Made by a program: the position numbers and the translations under genes. The notes below the pieces were generated by a model. The model was not told the DNA's origin. It worked only from the letters and a program-made list of their open reading frames with translations, and ran no database searches. Shown here one piece after another: positions 53,896-62,983 of a stretch of DNA of 64,000 nt (position 1 is the first letter of the stretch; every line of letters begins with the position of its first letter). Origin of the DNA: an uncultured Prevotellaceae bacterium (GTDB taxonomy: Bacteria > Bacteroidota > Bacteroidia > Bacteroidales > Bacteroidaceae); assembly GCA_946415645.1 (NCBI GenBank), contig CAMKTJ010000005.1, positions 1 to 64,000 of the forward strand, read 5' to 3'.

Positions 53896-56457
53896 ATGAA
53901 CTATAAGAAACTATTACCAGATGTGCTGGCCATTCTGTTCTTTGTGGCCATTAGTATGATTTATTTCCTGGGTCCCATCCGGGATGGTAAGATACTGGCA
54001 GGTCAGGACCATGATGCTGCCATTGGTAGCGGTATAGAGATGGAACAGTACCGTGCCACTCACAACGGGGAGCGCACACGCTGGACCAATACCCTATTCT
54101 CTGGTATGCCTACCTATCAGATGAGTCCCAGCTACTCCAGTACTGATAAACTGAGTACCCTGGAGAGTATCTACCGTCTGGGGCTGCCTACCGTAGCCTC
54201 TTATGTCTTCATGATGCTGCTGGGCTTCTATATCCTGATGCGTGCCTTTGACTTCCGTGTGTGGATGGCAGCTCTGGGTGCCATACTATGGGCTTTCAGC
54301 AGCTATTACTTCATCATCATACAGGCAGGCCATATCTGGAAGTTGCTGACCCTGTGCTTCATCCCGCCTACCATAGCCGGTATGGTGCTGTGCTACAGAG
54401 GTAAGTATATGCTGGGTATTGTTACTACAGGTATCTTCATGGCTTTGCAGATCCTGAGCAACCATGTGCAGATGACCTATTACTTCCTCTCTGTGATAGG
54501 GTTCATGAGTCTGGCTTACCTAATTGATGCCATCCGCCAGAAGACTCTCAAGCAATGGCTGAAAGCTACGGGTTGCTTTGCCATTGGCGCTATCTTAGGC
54601 GTTTGCATCAACCTGAGCAACCTCTACCACACCTGGGAGTATAGCAAGGAGAGTATGCGTGGCAAGAGTGAGCTGACGCAGAAAACAAAAGACGCAGCAG
54701 ACCAGACCAACAGCGGACTGGAGCGCAGCTATATCACGGCATGGAGCTACGGCATTGGGGAAACATGGACCCTATTGGTGCCCAACGTCAAGGGCGGTGC
54801 CAGCGTACCTCTGGCTTCTAACGAGGAGGCCATGAAGCATGCCAACACTAACTTTGTCCCCATCTACCGTGCCTTTACACAGTATTGGGGCGAGCAGCCC
54901 GGTACCAGTGGCCCCGTGTACGTGGGTGCCTTTGTGCTCTTCCTGTTTGTGCTGGGACTGTTCATTGTAAAGGGTCCCATGAAATGGTGCTTGTTGGCGG
55001 CTACAGTTCTGAGTATCCTGCTGTCGTGGGGTAAGAACTTTATGCCCTTCACGGACTTCTTCCTGGATTACATTCCTATGTATGATAAGTTCCGTACCGT
55101 AGCCAGCATCCTGGTAATAGCAGAATTCACCATTCCCCTGCTGGCCATGCTGGCGCTGAAGGAGATTGTGGAAGCCCCCTCTAACTCCCCCTTTGGGGGA
55201 GGGACAAAGGAAGGGTCCTCATTCTTCACTCTTAATTCTTCACTCTTAATTTCCTTCGCTGCAACCGGCGGTATGTGCTTCCTGTTCTGGCTGATGCCTG
55301 ATATGTTCTTTGGGAACTACATCTCCACCTCTGACCAGATGTACATGCAGCAGTATGTAAGTGCAGGTTACATCCCACAGGAGTTGGTTGGGCAGATTAT
55401 GAACAATATGAGCGAGATGCGCCAGGCTATGTTCACAGCTGATGCCATGCGCAGCTTCATCATCATCTGCGTAGGTACACTGATTCTGCTTGTATACCGT
55501 TGGGGTAAGATTAAGACTGTACCTATGGTGGCATGTGTCATTGTACTTTGTCTGGCAGATATGTGGGGCATCAACAAGCGTTACCTCAATGACAGTATGT
55601 TTGTTACTCCCCGCACCAAGGCACAGGCCTTCCCTCCCAGTCAGGCTGATGAGATTATCCTGCAAGATTCTGCCAAGTACTACCGTGTACTGAACCTGAC
55701 AGTCAGCACCTTTAATGATAACACCACCTCTTATTATCACAAGAGCATCGGTGGCTACCATGCTGCTAAGTTGCGTCGCTATCAGGAACTGATAGAGGAG
55801 CATATCTCCCCTGAAATGCGCGCCTTCCATCAGGCTGCCATTCAGACTAACGGTCTGCTGGAGACCATTAACGGTGACAGTCTGTATCCCGTACTGAATA
55901 TGCTGAATATGAAGTACGCCATCCTGCCCCTGAAGGACAACGGCAAGCTACCTATTATGAACCCATGGGCCAATGGCAATGCATGGTTTGTTAACAAGGT
56001 GCAGTATGTAGAGGATGCGGATGCTGAGATTGCTGCCCTGCATGACTTGGACAACAAGCATGTGGCAGTGGTAGACAAGAAGTTCAAAGATGTCTTGGGT
56101 GAAGAGGCTCTGCAACCTGACACCACCGCACAGGTTACGCTAACAGCCTATGAGGCTAACAGCCTGACATACGAGATCAGTTCACAGAAGGGTGGCGTAG
56201 TAGTATTCAGTGAGATATACTATCCCGGCTGGACCTGCACCATAGACGGTGTAAAAGCAGAAATAGCCCGTGCCGATTATGTGCTGCGTGCCATCCGTAT
56301 TCCTGCTGGCAAGCACACGGTCATCATGACCTTTGATCCCCAAACCGTACATGTTACAGAAGCCATTGCCTACGGCGCACTGGCGGTATTGGCACTGCTG
56401 CTTATAGGTTTCCTTTTCTTGGCCTACACCCGGTCCCTAAAGGGAAAGAAGTTCTAG
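53896..56457 (+). CDS. YfhO-family polytopic membrane protein
   Basis: The start is placed at M-N-Y-K-K-L-L-P-D (53896), giving 853 residues. It has a first membrane helix at about 9-29, a conserved extracytoplasmic loop (D-H-D-A-A-I-G...T-L-F-S-G-M-P-T-Y-Q), many hydrophobic helices to about residue 570, a soluble C-terminal domain (S-I-G-G-Y-H-A-A-K-L-R-R-Y; Y-Y-P-G-W-T-C-T-I-D-G) and a final helix near 825-847. This layout is that of YfhO-type proteins, GT-C-fold relatives linked in Firmicutes to glycosylation of cell-envelope polymers; the substrate here is unknown. Residues about 425-452 are encoded by intergenic-type repeat DNA (GC hairpin plus two 14-base ATTCTTCACTCTTA units) in a loop between helices. 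Confidence 0.9.
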   Translation: MNYKKLLPDVLAILFFVAISMIYFLGPIRDGKILAGQDHDAAIGSGIEMEQYRATHNGERTRWTNTLFSGMPTYQMSPSYSSTDKLSTLESIYRLGLPTVASYVFMMLLGFYILMRAFDFRVWMAALGAILWAFSSYYFIIIQAGHIWKLLTLCFIPPTIAGMVLCYRGKYMLGIVTTGIFMALQILSNHVQMTYYFLSVIGFMSLAYLIDAIRQKTLKQWLKATGCFAIGAILGVCINLSNLYHTWEYSKESMRGKSELTQKTKDAADQTNSGLERSYITAWSYGIGETWTLLVPNVKGGASVPLASNEEAMKHANTNFVPIYRAFTQYWGEQPGTSGPVYVGAFVLFLFVLGLFIVKGPMKWCLLAATVLSILLSWGKNFMPFTDFFLDYIPMYDKFRTVASILVIAEFTIPLLAMLALKEIVEAPSNSPFGGGTKEGSSFFTLNSSLLISFAATGGMCFLFWLMPDMFFGNYISTSDQMYMQQYVSAGYIPQELVGQIMNNMSEMRQAMFTADAMRSFIIICVGTLILLVYRWGKIKTVPMVACVIVLCLADMWGINKRYLNDSMFVTPRTKAQAFPPSQADEIILQDSAKYYRVLNLTVSTFNDNTTSYYHKSIGGYHAAKLRRYQELIEEHISPEMRAFHQAAIQTNGLLETINGDSLYPVLNMLNMKYAILPLKDNGKLPIMNPWANGNAWFVNKVQYVEDADAEIAALHDLDNKHVAVVDKKFKDVLGEEALQPDTTAQVTLTAYEANSLTYEISSQKGGVVVFSEIYYPGWTCTIDGVKAEIARADYVLRAIRIPAGKHTVIMTFDPQTVHVTEAIAYGALAVLALLLIGFLFLAYTRSLKGKKF
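55221..55248 (+). repeat. 14-bp tandem pair inside the YfhO gene
   Basis: Two perfect ATTCTTCACTCTTA units directly follow a CTCCCCC-TTT-GGGGGAG hairpin (about 55184-55203) in frame. Fourteen is not a multiple of three. Confidence 0.9.
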
Positions 56458-56524
56458 ATAGGCTAGCAGGGCTAGTGAAACTAGTTTGAACTAGTAAAAA
56501 ACAGATAATAACAAAAAAAAGCAT

Positions 56525-56571
56525 GAAGTGAACCCTGGAAGTTAGACAAAAAAACTTTCGGGGTTCACTTC
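56525..56571. terminator. Hairpin between the YfhO and outer-membrane protein genes
   Basis: GAAGTGAACCC (56525-56535) pairs perfectly with GGGTTCACTTC (56561-56571), with an inner GAAGTT/AACTTTC. The inner loop is A-rich and TATTAGATAATATTTT follows. It is likely a terminator for the yfhO transcript, or an attenuator in the leader of the next gene. A CTAG array (about 56455-56496) precedes it. Confidence 0.6.
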
Positions 56572-56635
56572 TATTAGATAATATTTTCAAGTTAGAAAAT
56601 TAAACCATGTAGCCTAAAAGCAGTCATAGTTGAAG

Positions 56636-59515
56636 ATGCGTAGATCAACTATATTCCTTACAGCGATGTTGCTGATGCTCTTGACTGCTTTTAGAGTATC
56701 AGCACAACAGGTTCCGCCCAGGCTGAACATACGCGGCACTGTCTATGAGAACCAGACGCTGGAACCGTTGAATAGCGCTACCGTTAAGCTATTCAACAAT
56801 AAAGACTCACTGATAACAGGTGCTTTCACAACAGAAAAAGGACATTTCCAGATTCCTAACATCAAACCAGGGAAATATACCATAAAGGTATCCTTTATAG
56901 GTTACAAAGAACAGGTATTTAGCGTTACCCTACCCCAGCGCAGCGGTAACTTCAAGGTCAGCGATATTATGATGCGCGAGAACGCGACGGTAATGAAAGA
57001 GGCTGTAATAGAGGGAAGACTACCTGAACTGACTGTGGTGGACGATACCGTGATGTACAATGCTGATGCCTTCAAATTGGAAGACGGTGCCATGGTAGAG
57101 GAACTGATAAAGAAATTGCCGGGTATTGTAGAAGACGAGAACGGCGGCTACACCTTCAACGGAAAGAATGTCAGCCAGATTCTGGTGGATGGGAAGGAGT
57201 TCTTTGGTAATAACCGCAACATGGTATTGCAGAACCTGCCGGCAGAGATAGTGGATAAGGTAAAGGCCTACGACAAGAAGAGCGACCGTGCCCGTATTAC
57301 CGGCATTGACGATGGAGAGGAGAAGACAGTATTGGACCTTGCTATCAAGAAGAACAGAAAACGGGGGGTCTTCGGACATCTGGATGGAGCCTACGGTACA
57401 AAGGACCGTTACAATGGGCGTTTAAACTTCAACCGATTCATAGGCGACCAGAAGTTCAGCGTCATGGGCAATGGGAACAACTCTAATGGTGATGGTATGA
57501 CGGATAACCAGCGAGTGGGCGCTACCATGAACTGGCAGAACAAGGTGGTGGAGCTGAACGGTAGTGTGAACGGCAACTTCAGTCAACAAAGCAGGGAGAA
57601 CCGCAGCAACAGCCAGAACTTTGAGATCAAGAACTCTGCCTATACCAATAGCCATAACTGGAGCAGCGGAGATAATAAGAACCTGGAATTCCAGTATCGT
57701 GTAGAATGGAAGCCTGATTCATCCTGGAACATCCTGTTCCGACCCGAATTCAGCTACGGAAAGAGCCATAACACAAATGATAGCGAATCAGCCGCCTTCA
57801 GCGACAATCCCTATCAATATACCAAAGACCCGCTGGCAGACTATGCCCAGTTCAGCAAGATTATTGGTGTGAACCACCGCAGAGGCTCCAGCATCAGTTC
57901 ATCCAATAACGTGAATGCATCTGCATCGGTACAGGTGAACAAAAGACTGGGTAAGCCCGGAAGAAACATCACTATGAACTTACGCAGCGGGTATGGGAAC
58001 AGTAACGGGGAAAGTACCAACTACAGCCTTACCGACTACTACCAGATACAGGCACAGGACGGAGGCGACAGTATCTATCATAAGGTGCAATACAACCAGA
58101 ATCCGCAGAAGAACTTCAATGTGAACGCCGGTCTTAGCTACAGCGAGCCCATTGCCTTCCAGACCTATCTGCAACTGCACTACGAGTACAGCTATAACTA
58201 CCGTGACAACAGCAGAGAGGTTAGGTCTATCTTTGATCCCTACAATGAAATCCTGGGCGTGAACGAATATAACTACAATGATTTCTACAATTCGCCCTAT
58301 ACGGTCAGGGACAAACAGCAGTGCAACTACACCAAGAACCGATACCAGAACCATAACATCAACGTGCAGCTACGTCTGAACCGAACAAAGTACGAACTGA
58401 CCATAGGAGGTAACATACGACCTCAGGTAAGCAAGATTGACTACAATAAAGGACGCATAGACACCATACTGACACGCACAGTGGCCAACCTTGCCCCCAC
58501 CCTACGTTTCCGCTATAAGTTCAGCAGGCAAGAGCAGTTAGATGTCAGATACAACGCCAGTACAGGACAACCCAGTATGACGGACATGATACCCGATACT
58601 CTGTCAGATGCCAACCCACTGAACATACGCATCGGTAACGCTACGCTGAAACCATCGTTCACACAGCACTTCAATCTGGACTACCGTAGAACGGTGATTG
58701 AATATCAAAGGACATCCGCATTGAACCTGCAGTTCAATACAACGAAGAACAGCACGACCAACCGTACCGAGTATAATGAGACGACCGGCGGACGTGTGAC
58801 CATGCCAGTTAACGTAAACGGCAACTGGGACGGTTCAGCCAACTTCAACTTCAACACCGCCCTTGGCCCGAAGAAATACTGGCATATCAACTCCGGCACA
58901 TCAGCACGCTACACCAACGCTGTGGGCTACCTTTACAGGAGCAAGGATGCCACCACCGTTGAGAACACCACTCGCAGCGGCAACTTCAGCCAGCGACTAC
59001 GTCTGACATACCGCCGCAACTGGGACAATAACTGGAGCGTGGAAACTAATGTCTCTGGGAGTTTTAACTACAACCTGAGCCGCAGCACCAATGCCACGGC
59101 ATCTAACCTAGATCATCACGGATACTCATTTGGCGGTTCTTTTGTTATCAAGACGCCCTGGGACATGACCATAGCTTCTGACATGAACGAGAACTGCCGT
59201 CGCGGTTACTCTGACGATAACATGAACACCAGCAGACTTATCTGGAACGCCAGCATCAGTCAGCGTCTGCTTCCACATAGGATTCTAACACTGACACTGA
59301 GAGCTGTGGATATCTTAGGTCAGCGTGATGATATCAACCGCTCCGTCTCTGCTACCAGCCGAACAGATACGCAAAGTGAGATGGTACACAGCTACGTGAT
59401 ATTCTCTGCCAACCTAAGATTCGGCAAGTTTGGAGGAAGAGGTATGAGAGGAGCAAGGGGCAGGGAGCAAGGAGCTAGAGACTTCCACCCCAACCGAGAG
59501 AGAGGGAGATTCTAA
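56636..59515 (+). CDS. Outer-membrane beta-barrel protein (CarboxypepD_reg / plug / OMP_b-brl_3 type)
   Basis: The ATG at 56636 is preferred over the TTG two codons earlier, giving 959 residues. The signal peptide ends R-V-S-A-Q. Residues about 30-110 form a carboxypeptidase-regulatory-like domain (I-R-G-T-V-Y-E...G-H-F-Q-I-P-N-I-K-P-G-K-Y). Then comes a plug-like part (L-P-G-I-V-E-D-E-N-G-G-Y-T-F-N-G, Q-I-L-V-D-G-K-E-F-F-G). The rest is an Asn/Tyr/Arg-rich barrel ending in a Gly/Arg-rich tail (G-K-F-G-G-R-G-M-R-G-A-R-G). It resembles TonB-dependent-receptor-like proteins that lack a SusD partner; no susD gene is adjacent. Cargo is unknown. The unusual basic tail after the last strand (F-S-A-N-L-R-F) may be repeat-derived. 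Confidence 0.9.
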   Translation: MRRSTIFLTAMLLMLLTAFRVSAQQVPPRLNIRGTVYENQTLEPLNSATVKLFNNKDSLITGAFTTEKGHFQIPNIKPGKYTIKVSFIGYKEQVFSVTLPQRSGNFKVSDIMMRENATVMKEAVIEGRLPELTVVDDTVMYNADAFKLEDGAMVEELIKKLPGIVEDENGGYTFNGKNVSQILVDGKEFFGNNRNMVLQNLPAEIVDKVKAYDKKSDRARITGIDDGEEKTVLDLAIKKNRKRGVFGHLDGAYGTKDRYNGRLNFNRFIGDQKFSVMGNGNNSNGDGMTDNQRVGATMNWQNKVVELNGSVNGNFSQQSRENRSNSQNFEIKNSAYTNSHNWSSGDNKNLEFQYRVEWKPDSSWNILFRPEFSYGKSHNTNDSESAAFSDNPYQYTKDPLADYAQFSKIIGVNHRRGSSISSSNNVNASASVQVNKRLGKPGRNITMNLRSGYGNSNGESTNYSLTDYYQIQAQDGGDSIYHKVQYNQNPQKNFNVNAGLSYSEPIAFQTYLQLHYEYSYNYRDNSREVRSIFDPYNEILGVNEYNYNDFYNSPYTVRDKQQCNYTKNRYQNHNINVQLRLNRTKYELTIGGNIRPQVSKIDYNKGRIDTILTRTVANLAPTLRFRYKFSRQEQLDVRYNASTGQPSMTDMIPDTLSDANPLNIRIGNATLKPSFTQHFNLDYRRTVIEYQRTSALNLQFNTTKNSTTNRTEYNETTGGRVTMPVNVNGNWDGSANFNFNTALGPKKYWHINSGTSARYTNAVGYLYRSKDATTVENTTRSGNFSQRLRLTYRRNWDNNWSVETNVSGSFNYNLSRSTNATASNLDHHGYSFGGSFVIKTPWDMTIASDMNENCRRGYSDDNMNTSRLIWNASISQRLLPHRILTLTLRAVDILGQRDDINRSVSATSRTDTQSEMVHSYVIFSANLRFGKFGGRGMRGARGREQGARDFHPNRERGRF

Positions 59516-59517
59516 AA

Positions 59518-59605
59518 GAGGTTAGGGGTTAGAGGTTAGGGGTTAGACTAGTTAGACTAGTTAGACTAGTCAGACTAGTCAGAACTAGTAGAACTAGTGA
59601 AACCT
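59518..59605. repeat. TTAGGGG heptamers followed by TAGACTAGT array
   Basis: Four GGTTAG(A/G)G-type units run into five to six 9-base TAGACTAGT/CAGACTAGT units, filling the space between the outer-membrane protein stop and the convergent terminator. Confidence 0.85.
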
Positions 59606-59616
59606 AGATAACAAAA

Positions 59617-59647
59617 AAAGGCAAGGAGCATTGTGCTTCTTGCCTTT
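59617..59647. terminator. Bidirectional terminator between convergent genes
   Basis: A 14-bp stem AAAGGCAAGGAGCA / TGCTTCTTGCCTTT (one G-T pair) with loop TTG. A-run upstream and T-run downstream serve both the outer-membrane protein gene (plus) and the V-ATPase operon (minus). Confidence 0.85.
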
Positions 59648-59667
59648 AATTCTTTCTCTAAGATTGA

Positions 59668-60157
<490 letters not shown>

Positions 60158-60343
60158 AGTGCAGGCTATTCGGGGCCAGGCTTTGCAACCTTGTTCTAAT
60201 ATTAGTACTTCTATTTTGGCTTAGCAGGCCTTGTATGAATAAGAACGATGTCTTATGAGGGATTAATATTTTGTTTTTTTCTCTTATTTCTTCTTCTTTC
60301 CCGTTGACAGAATCAACGGGAGCTGTAACTTTTAAAGGGGGCC

Positions 60344-62209
60344 TTAAATCTGCTTGAAGGGAGTGTATTCCTTGCCACCGCCTTCGAAGTCGGCATTCTT
60401 GAAGAATTCCACGAAGGTAAGACGCATGGGGTGCACGAAGGCACTGATCATGCTGAGGGCAAAGGTGATACCGTGTCCGAACAGGAGGATGAAGACCATA
60501 GGTAGCCAGCGGATAAACCAAGGCATGCTGCTGGTCATATCGTAGGCCAGTGAATTGAATACACCACCCAGCACACCACCTGTCAATCCGAGAGCGAACA
60601 GACGGATGTAGCTAAGCAGGTCGCCCAACAAACCGGTTGCCATACCGTAGGTAGCCCATACACCACCGCCAATGTTCAACAGCGGACCGGTAATAGGATT
60701 CTTATAAGCTGAGGGATTGTTGTACAGGAAGATACCGATGGTGCTGATGCAGATAAGACCCATGAGTATATACTGTACCACTTCCGGCAACGCTACGCCA
60801 CAAGCAGGTATGCCATAAAGAGCAATGGCAGACAACAGGGCCGTTACCCAACTGAAGCTACCGATAGCATAACCAAAGCCGTAGTTCTTCCAGGCTTTAC
60901 AACCTTTCAGTACCATACCCAACAGTACCTGAACCAAACCGATGATAACGGAGATAACCATCATAGGTGAGTAACCAAAGATGGGACCAACACCATTGTC
61001 ATTCAGGAAGTAAGGTTTCACAGGAGCCAATACTGCCCAATCCTGCTTGGTAAGGTCAATACCGAAGACTGTACCGGTAAGCAAGCCGCAGATAATGGTC
61101 ATAAGACCCAGCCAGATACCCAGTCGACCGTAGCTCTTAGTATCCTCAGAACCCTTCAGCGCCAGGAAAAGACCACCCAGGAATACCAGCAAGCCGTAGC
61201 CGCCGTCGCCCAAGCAAAGGCCGAAGAACAGCATAAAGAAGGGTGCAAAGAATACTGAGGGATCAATATCATGATAACTGGGCAGAGAATACATACGCAG
61301 GATGGGTTCGAAGAGACGAGTGTACCCGTCGTTGGTAATCTGCACAGGCACATCATCCTCGTAAGCAGGATCTTCCATCTCGTAATAGATCTTGTCCTTC
61401 TCGAGATACTCAACCAATGCCTCTGTCTTGTCGGCACGTACCCAGCCAATCATCAGGCGAAGCACATCACCTGCCACACGCTCATCACTGAGATGAACCT
61501 TGCTGAGGGAGATGTCATTCTGGACACTGATAAGTCCTGTATTCAACTCCTCACGCGAATTGGCATTAATATAGAGCAACTCGGCACGTACAGCGTTCAA
61601 CTTATCTTCTTCAGCCTTACGCTCAGCGATAAAACCGCTCAGCGTGCCGGCGGGGAGGAAAATCTCCTCGGCCTGAATGTCAGGTTTCTCCTCGCTGAAA
61701 GTGATAAAGTATATGCTCTTGTTCTGTTCGCTGATGGGGGTGGCAAAATAGGTATCCACCCATTCGTTCTTGAAGAACTTGCTACTGCAACGATAGAAAT
61801 GAATCTGCTGTGCACTGGCAGCTGAGAGATTCTTGATGCTGGCTGGGTCAAAGTCGCCCCAGGGCTCCAGCATGTTGATATCCTTCTGCAGGGCATCTAT
61901 GTTATGAAGCAGGTTCAACTCCTCTGCCTGCAAATCCTCGATATGCTGCAGCAATGCCTCCGCAGAGGTACTTTCATCCATTACCTCAGGCACCTTCATG
62001 CCATCATAGGTCTTGGCATAAATCTCCAAAGCCTGGAGGGCTGCCTTATAACGCTGTTCCAGCGCCATGCCATCTTGTAACTGCTGACTGGTAGCACCTT
62101 TCTGCAACTGCTGGACGTGTACCACGCCCAACTCACGAAGAGAGGCAATGAATGAATCATATTCCTTGTCTGTCACCAAGAAGGTGAGCTTTTTCATTTT
62201 CTCAATCAT
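60344..62209 (-). CDS. atpI: V-type ATP synthase subunit I
   Basis: This 621-residue protein has a soluble, helical N-terminal half (V-H-V-Q-Q-L near 29-34; coiled-coil-like Glu/Leu/Gln-rich parts at about 40-120 and 190-230). The membrane half from about residue 315 has the family motifs F-F-A-P-F-F-M-L-F-F-G-L-C-L-G-D-G-G-Y-G and L-S-Y-I-R-L-F-A-L-G-L-T-G-G. The latter carries the conserved helix Arg that faces the proteolipid ring. It is the stator subunit forming the ion half-channels. Its start overlaps the end of subunit D by 4 bases (ATGA), showing translational coupling. Confidence 0.95.
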   Translation of the reverse strand: MIEKMKKLTFLVTDKEYDSFIASLRELGVVHVQQLQKGATSQQLQDGMALEQRYKAALQALEIYAKTYDGMKVPEVMDESTSAEALLQHIEDLQAEELNLLHNIDALQKDINMLEPWGDFDPASIKNLSAASAQQIHFYRCSSKFFKNEWVDTYFATPISEQNKSIYFITFSEEKPDIQAEEIFLPAGTLSGFIAERKAEEDKLNAVRAELLYINANSREELNTGLISVQNDISLSKVHLSDERVAGDVLRLMIGWVRADKTEALVEYLEKDKIYYEMEDPAYEDDVPVQITNDGYTRLFEPILRMYSLPSYHDIDPSVFFAPFFMLFFGLCLGDGGYGLLVFLGGLFLALKGSEDTKSYGRLGIWLGLMTIICGLLTGTVFGIDLTKQDWAVLAPVKPYFLNDNGVGPIFGYSPMMVISVIIGLVQVLLGMVLKGCKAWKNYGFGYAIGSFSWVTALLSAIALYGIPACGVALPEVVQYILMGLICISTIGIFLYNNPSAYKNPITGPLLNIGGGVWATYGMATGLLGDLLSYIRLFALGLTGGVLGGVFNSLAYDMTSSMPWFIRWLPMVFILLFGHGITFALSMISAFVHPMRLTFVEFFKNADFEGGGKEYTPFKQI

Positions 62210-62826
62210 ACGGCTTCCTCCTTTTCTTCTTCAACACGACGTTTTTCCTGCAGTGACTTCAGAATCTTCTGTGATGACTTGGAGAGGTTCTCCTCGTCCT
62301 CCATAAAACGCTTAATCTTGCGTACAGCCTCCTGGAAACCGGGAATCTGAACCTTCTCGAAGAGGTTCACCTTCTGGGTTGTCTTCTTACGGGCATGCTC
62401 AAGCAGATGAAGTTTTGCGAACACGAACTCACGCTCTACAGCCGTCTTGGCCAGACCCTGCAGGAGGTTGATACCATCAAAATACCATTTGGGAGCACTA
62501 AACAGTCCAAAGGGACGTACATCCAACTCAATGTTATCAAGGACAGGAACACGTACACCGGCCACTTTCTTAACACTCAGGTGAACATCCTTCAGACTAA
62601 CCAAAGAAGTATCGAACTCGCCCCACAAAGCATACATACGCTCGTAACCGGCGATCTGACTTTGCAACTGGCGCTCCAGTTCATCAGCCTCCTCCTTGCA
62701 CTTCTTTACCTCGAGACGTAAAGCAGTCTCCTTGCTCTTGATGATGGGCAAGGTACGCTGGCGCATCTTCAGATTCTTTTCAATCTGCTGAAGGGAGGTC
62801 TTATTGTATTGAAACTTTATTGCCAT
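62206..62826 (-). CDS. atpD: V-type ATP synthase subunit D
   Basis: The 206-residue, highly charged, mostly helical protein starts M-A-I-K-F-Q-Y-N-K-T-S-L. It has the long antiparallel coiled coil expected of the central rotor stalk (about 10-70 and 140-203), with V-K-K-V-A-G-V-R-V-P-V-L in the middle. Family motifs and length fit V/A-type subunit D. It is the first gene of this D-I-K group and has its own promoter (62866-62897). Subunits E, A and B, which commonly precede D in Bacteroidales, are not upstream here, where a divergent flippase gene begins instead. Confidence 0.9.
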   Translation of the reverse strand: MAIKFQYNKTSLQQIEKNLKMRQRTLPIIKSKETALRLEVKKCKEEADELERQLQSQIAGYERMYALWGEFDTSLVSLKDVHLSVKKVAGVRVPVLDNIELDVRPFGLFSAPKWYFDGINLLQGLAKTAVEREFVFAKLHLLEHARKKTTQKVNLFEKVQIPGFQEAVRKIKRFMEDEENLSKSSQKILKSLQEKRRVEEEKEEAV

Positions 62827-62865
62827 TAAATTTCGGAGTTAAACTCGTTTTCTCAAATATGGCCA

Positions 62866-62897
62866 CAAAATTAAATAAACTTCACCTAATTTCCAAA
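62866..62897 (-). promoter_or_regulatory. Bacteroidetes-type promoter of the V-ATPase D-I-K operon
   Basis: On the minus strand: TTTG, 20 bases, TAATTTTG. The leader would be about 30 bases. The 20-base spacer equals that of the promoter at 2181-2212. Confidence 0.6.
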
Positions 62898-62945
62898 AAA
62901 AAGGAGCAATCATACCGCAAAAAAGAGATTTCAAGAAAGCGAATA

Positions 62946-62976
62946 TATGGTTTTACGTAAAAAGTCAGTACATTTG
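62946..62976 (+). promoter_or_regulatory. Candidate promoter of the flippase gene
   Basis: TATG (62946-62949, a partial match to TTTG), exactly 19 bases, TACATTTG (62969-62976). The predicted start lies only a few bases before the ATG at 62984, which would give an almost leaderless message. Confidence 0.5.
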
Positions 62977-62983
62977 TAGCGTG

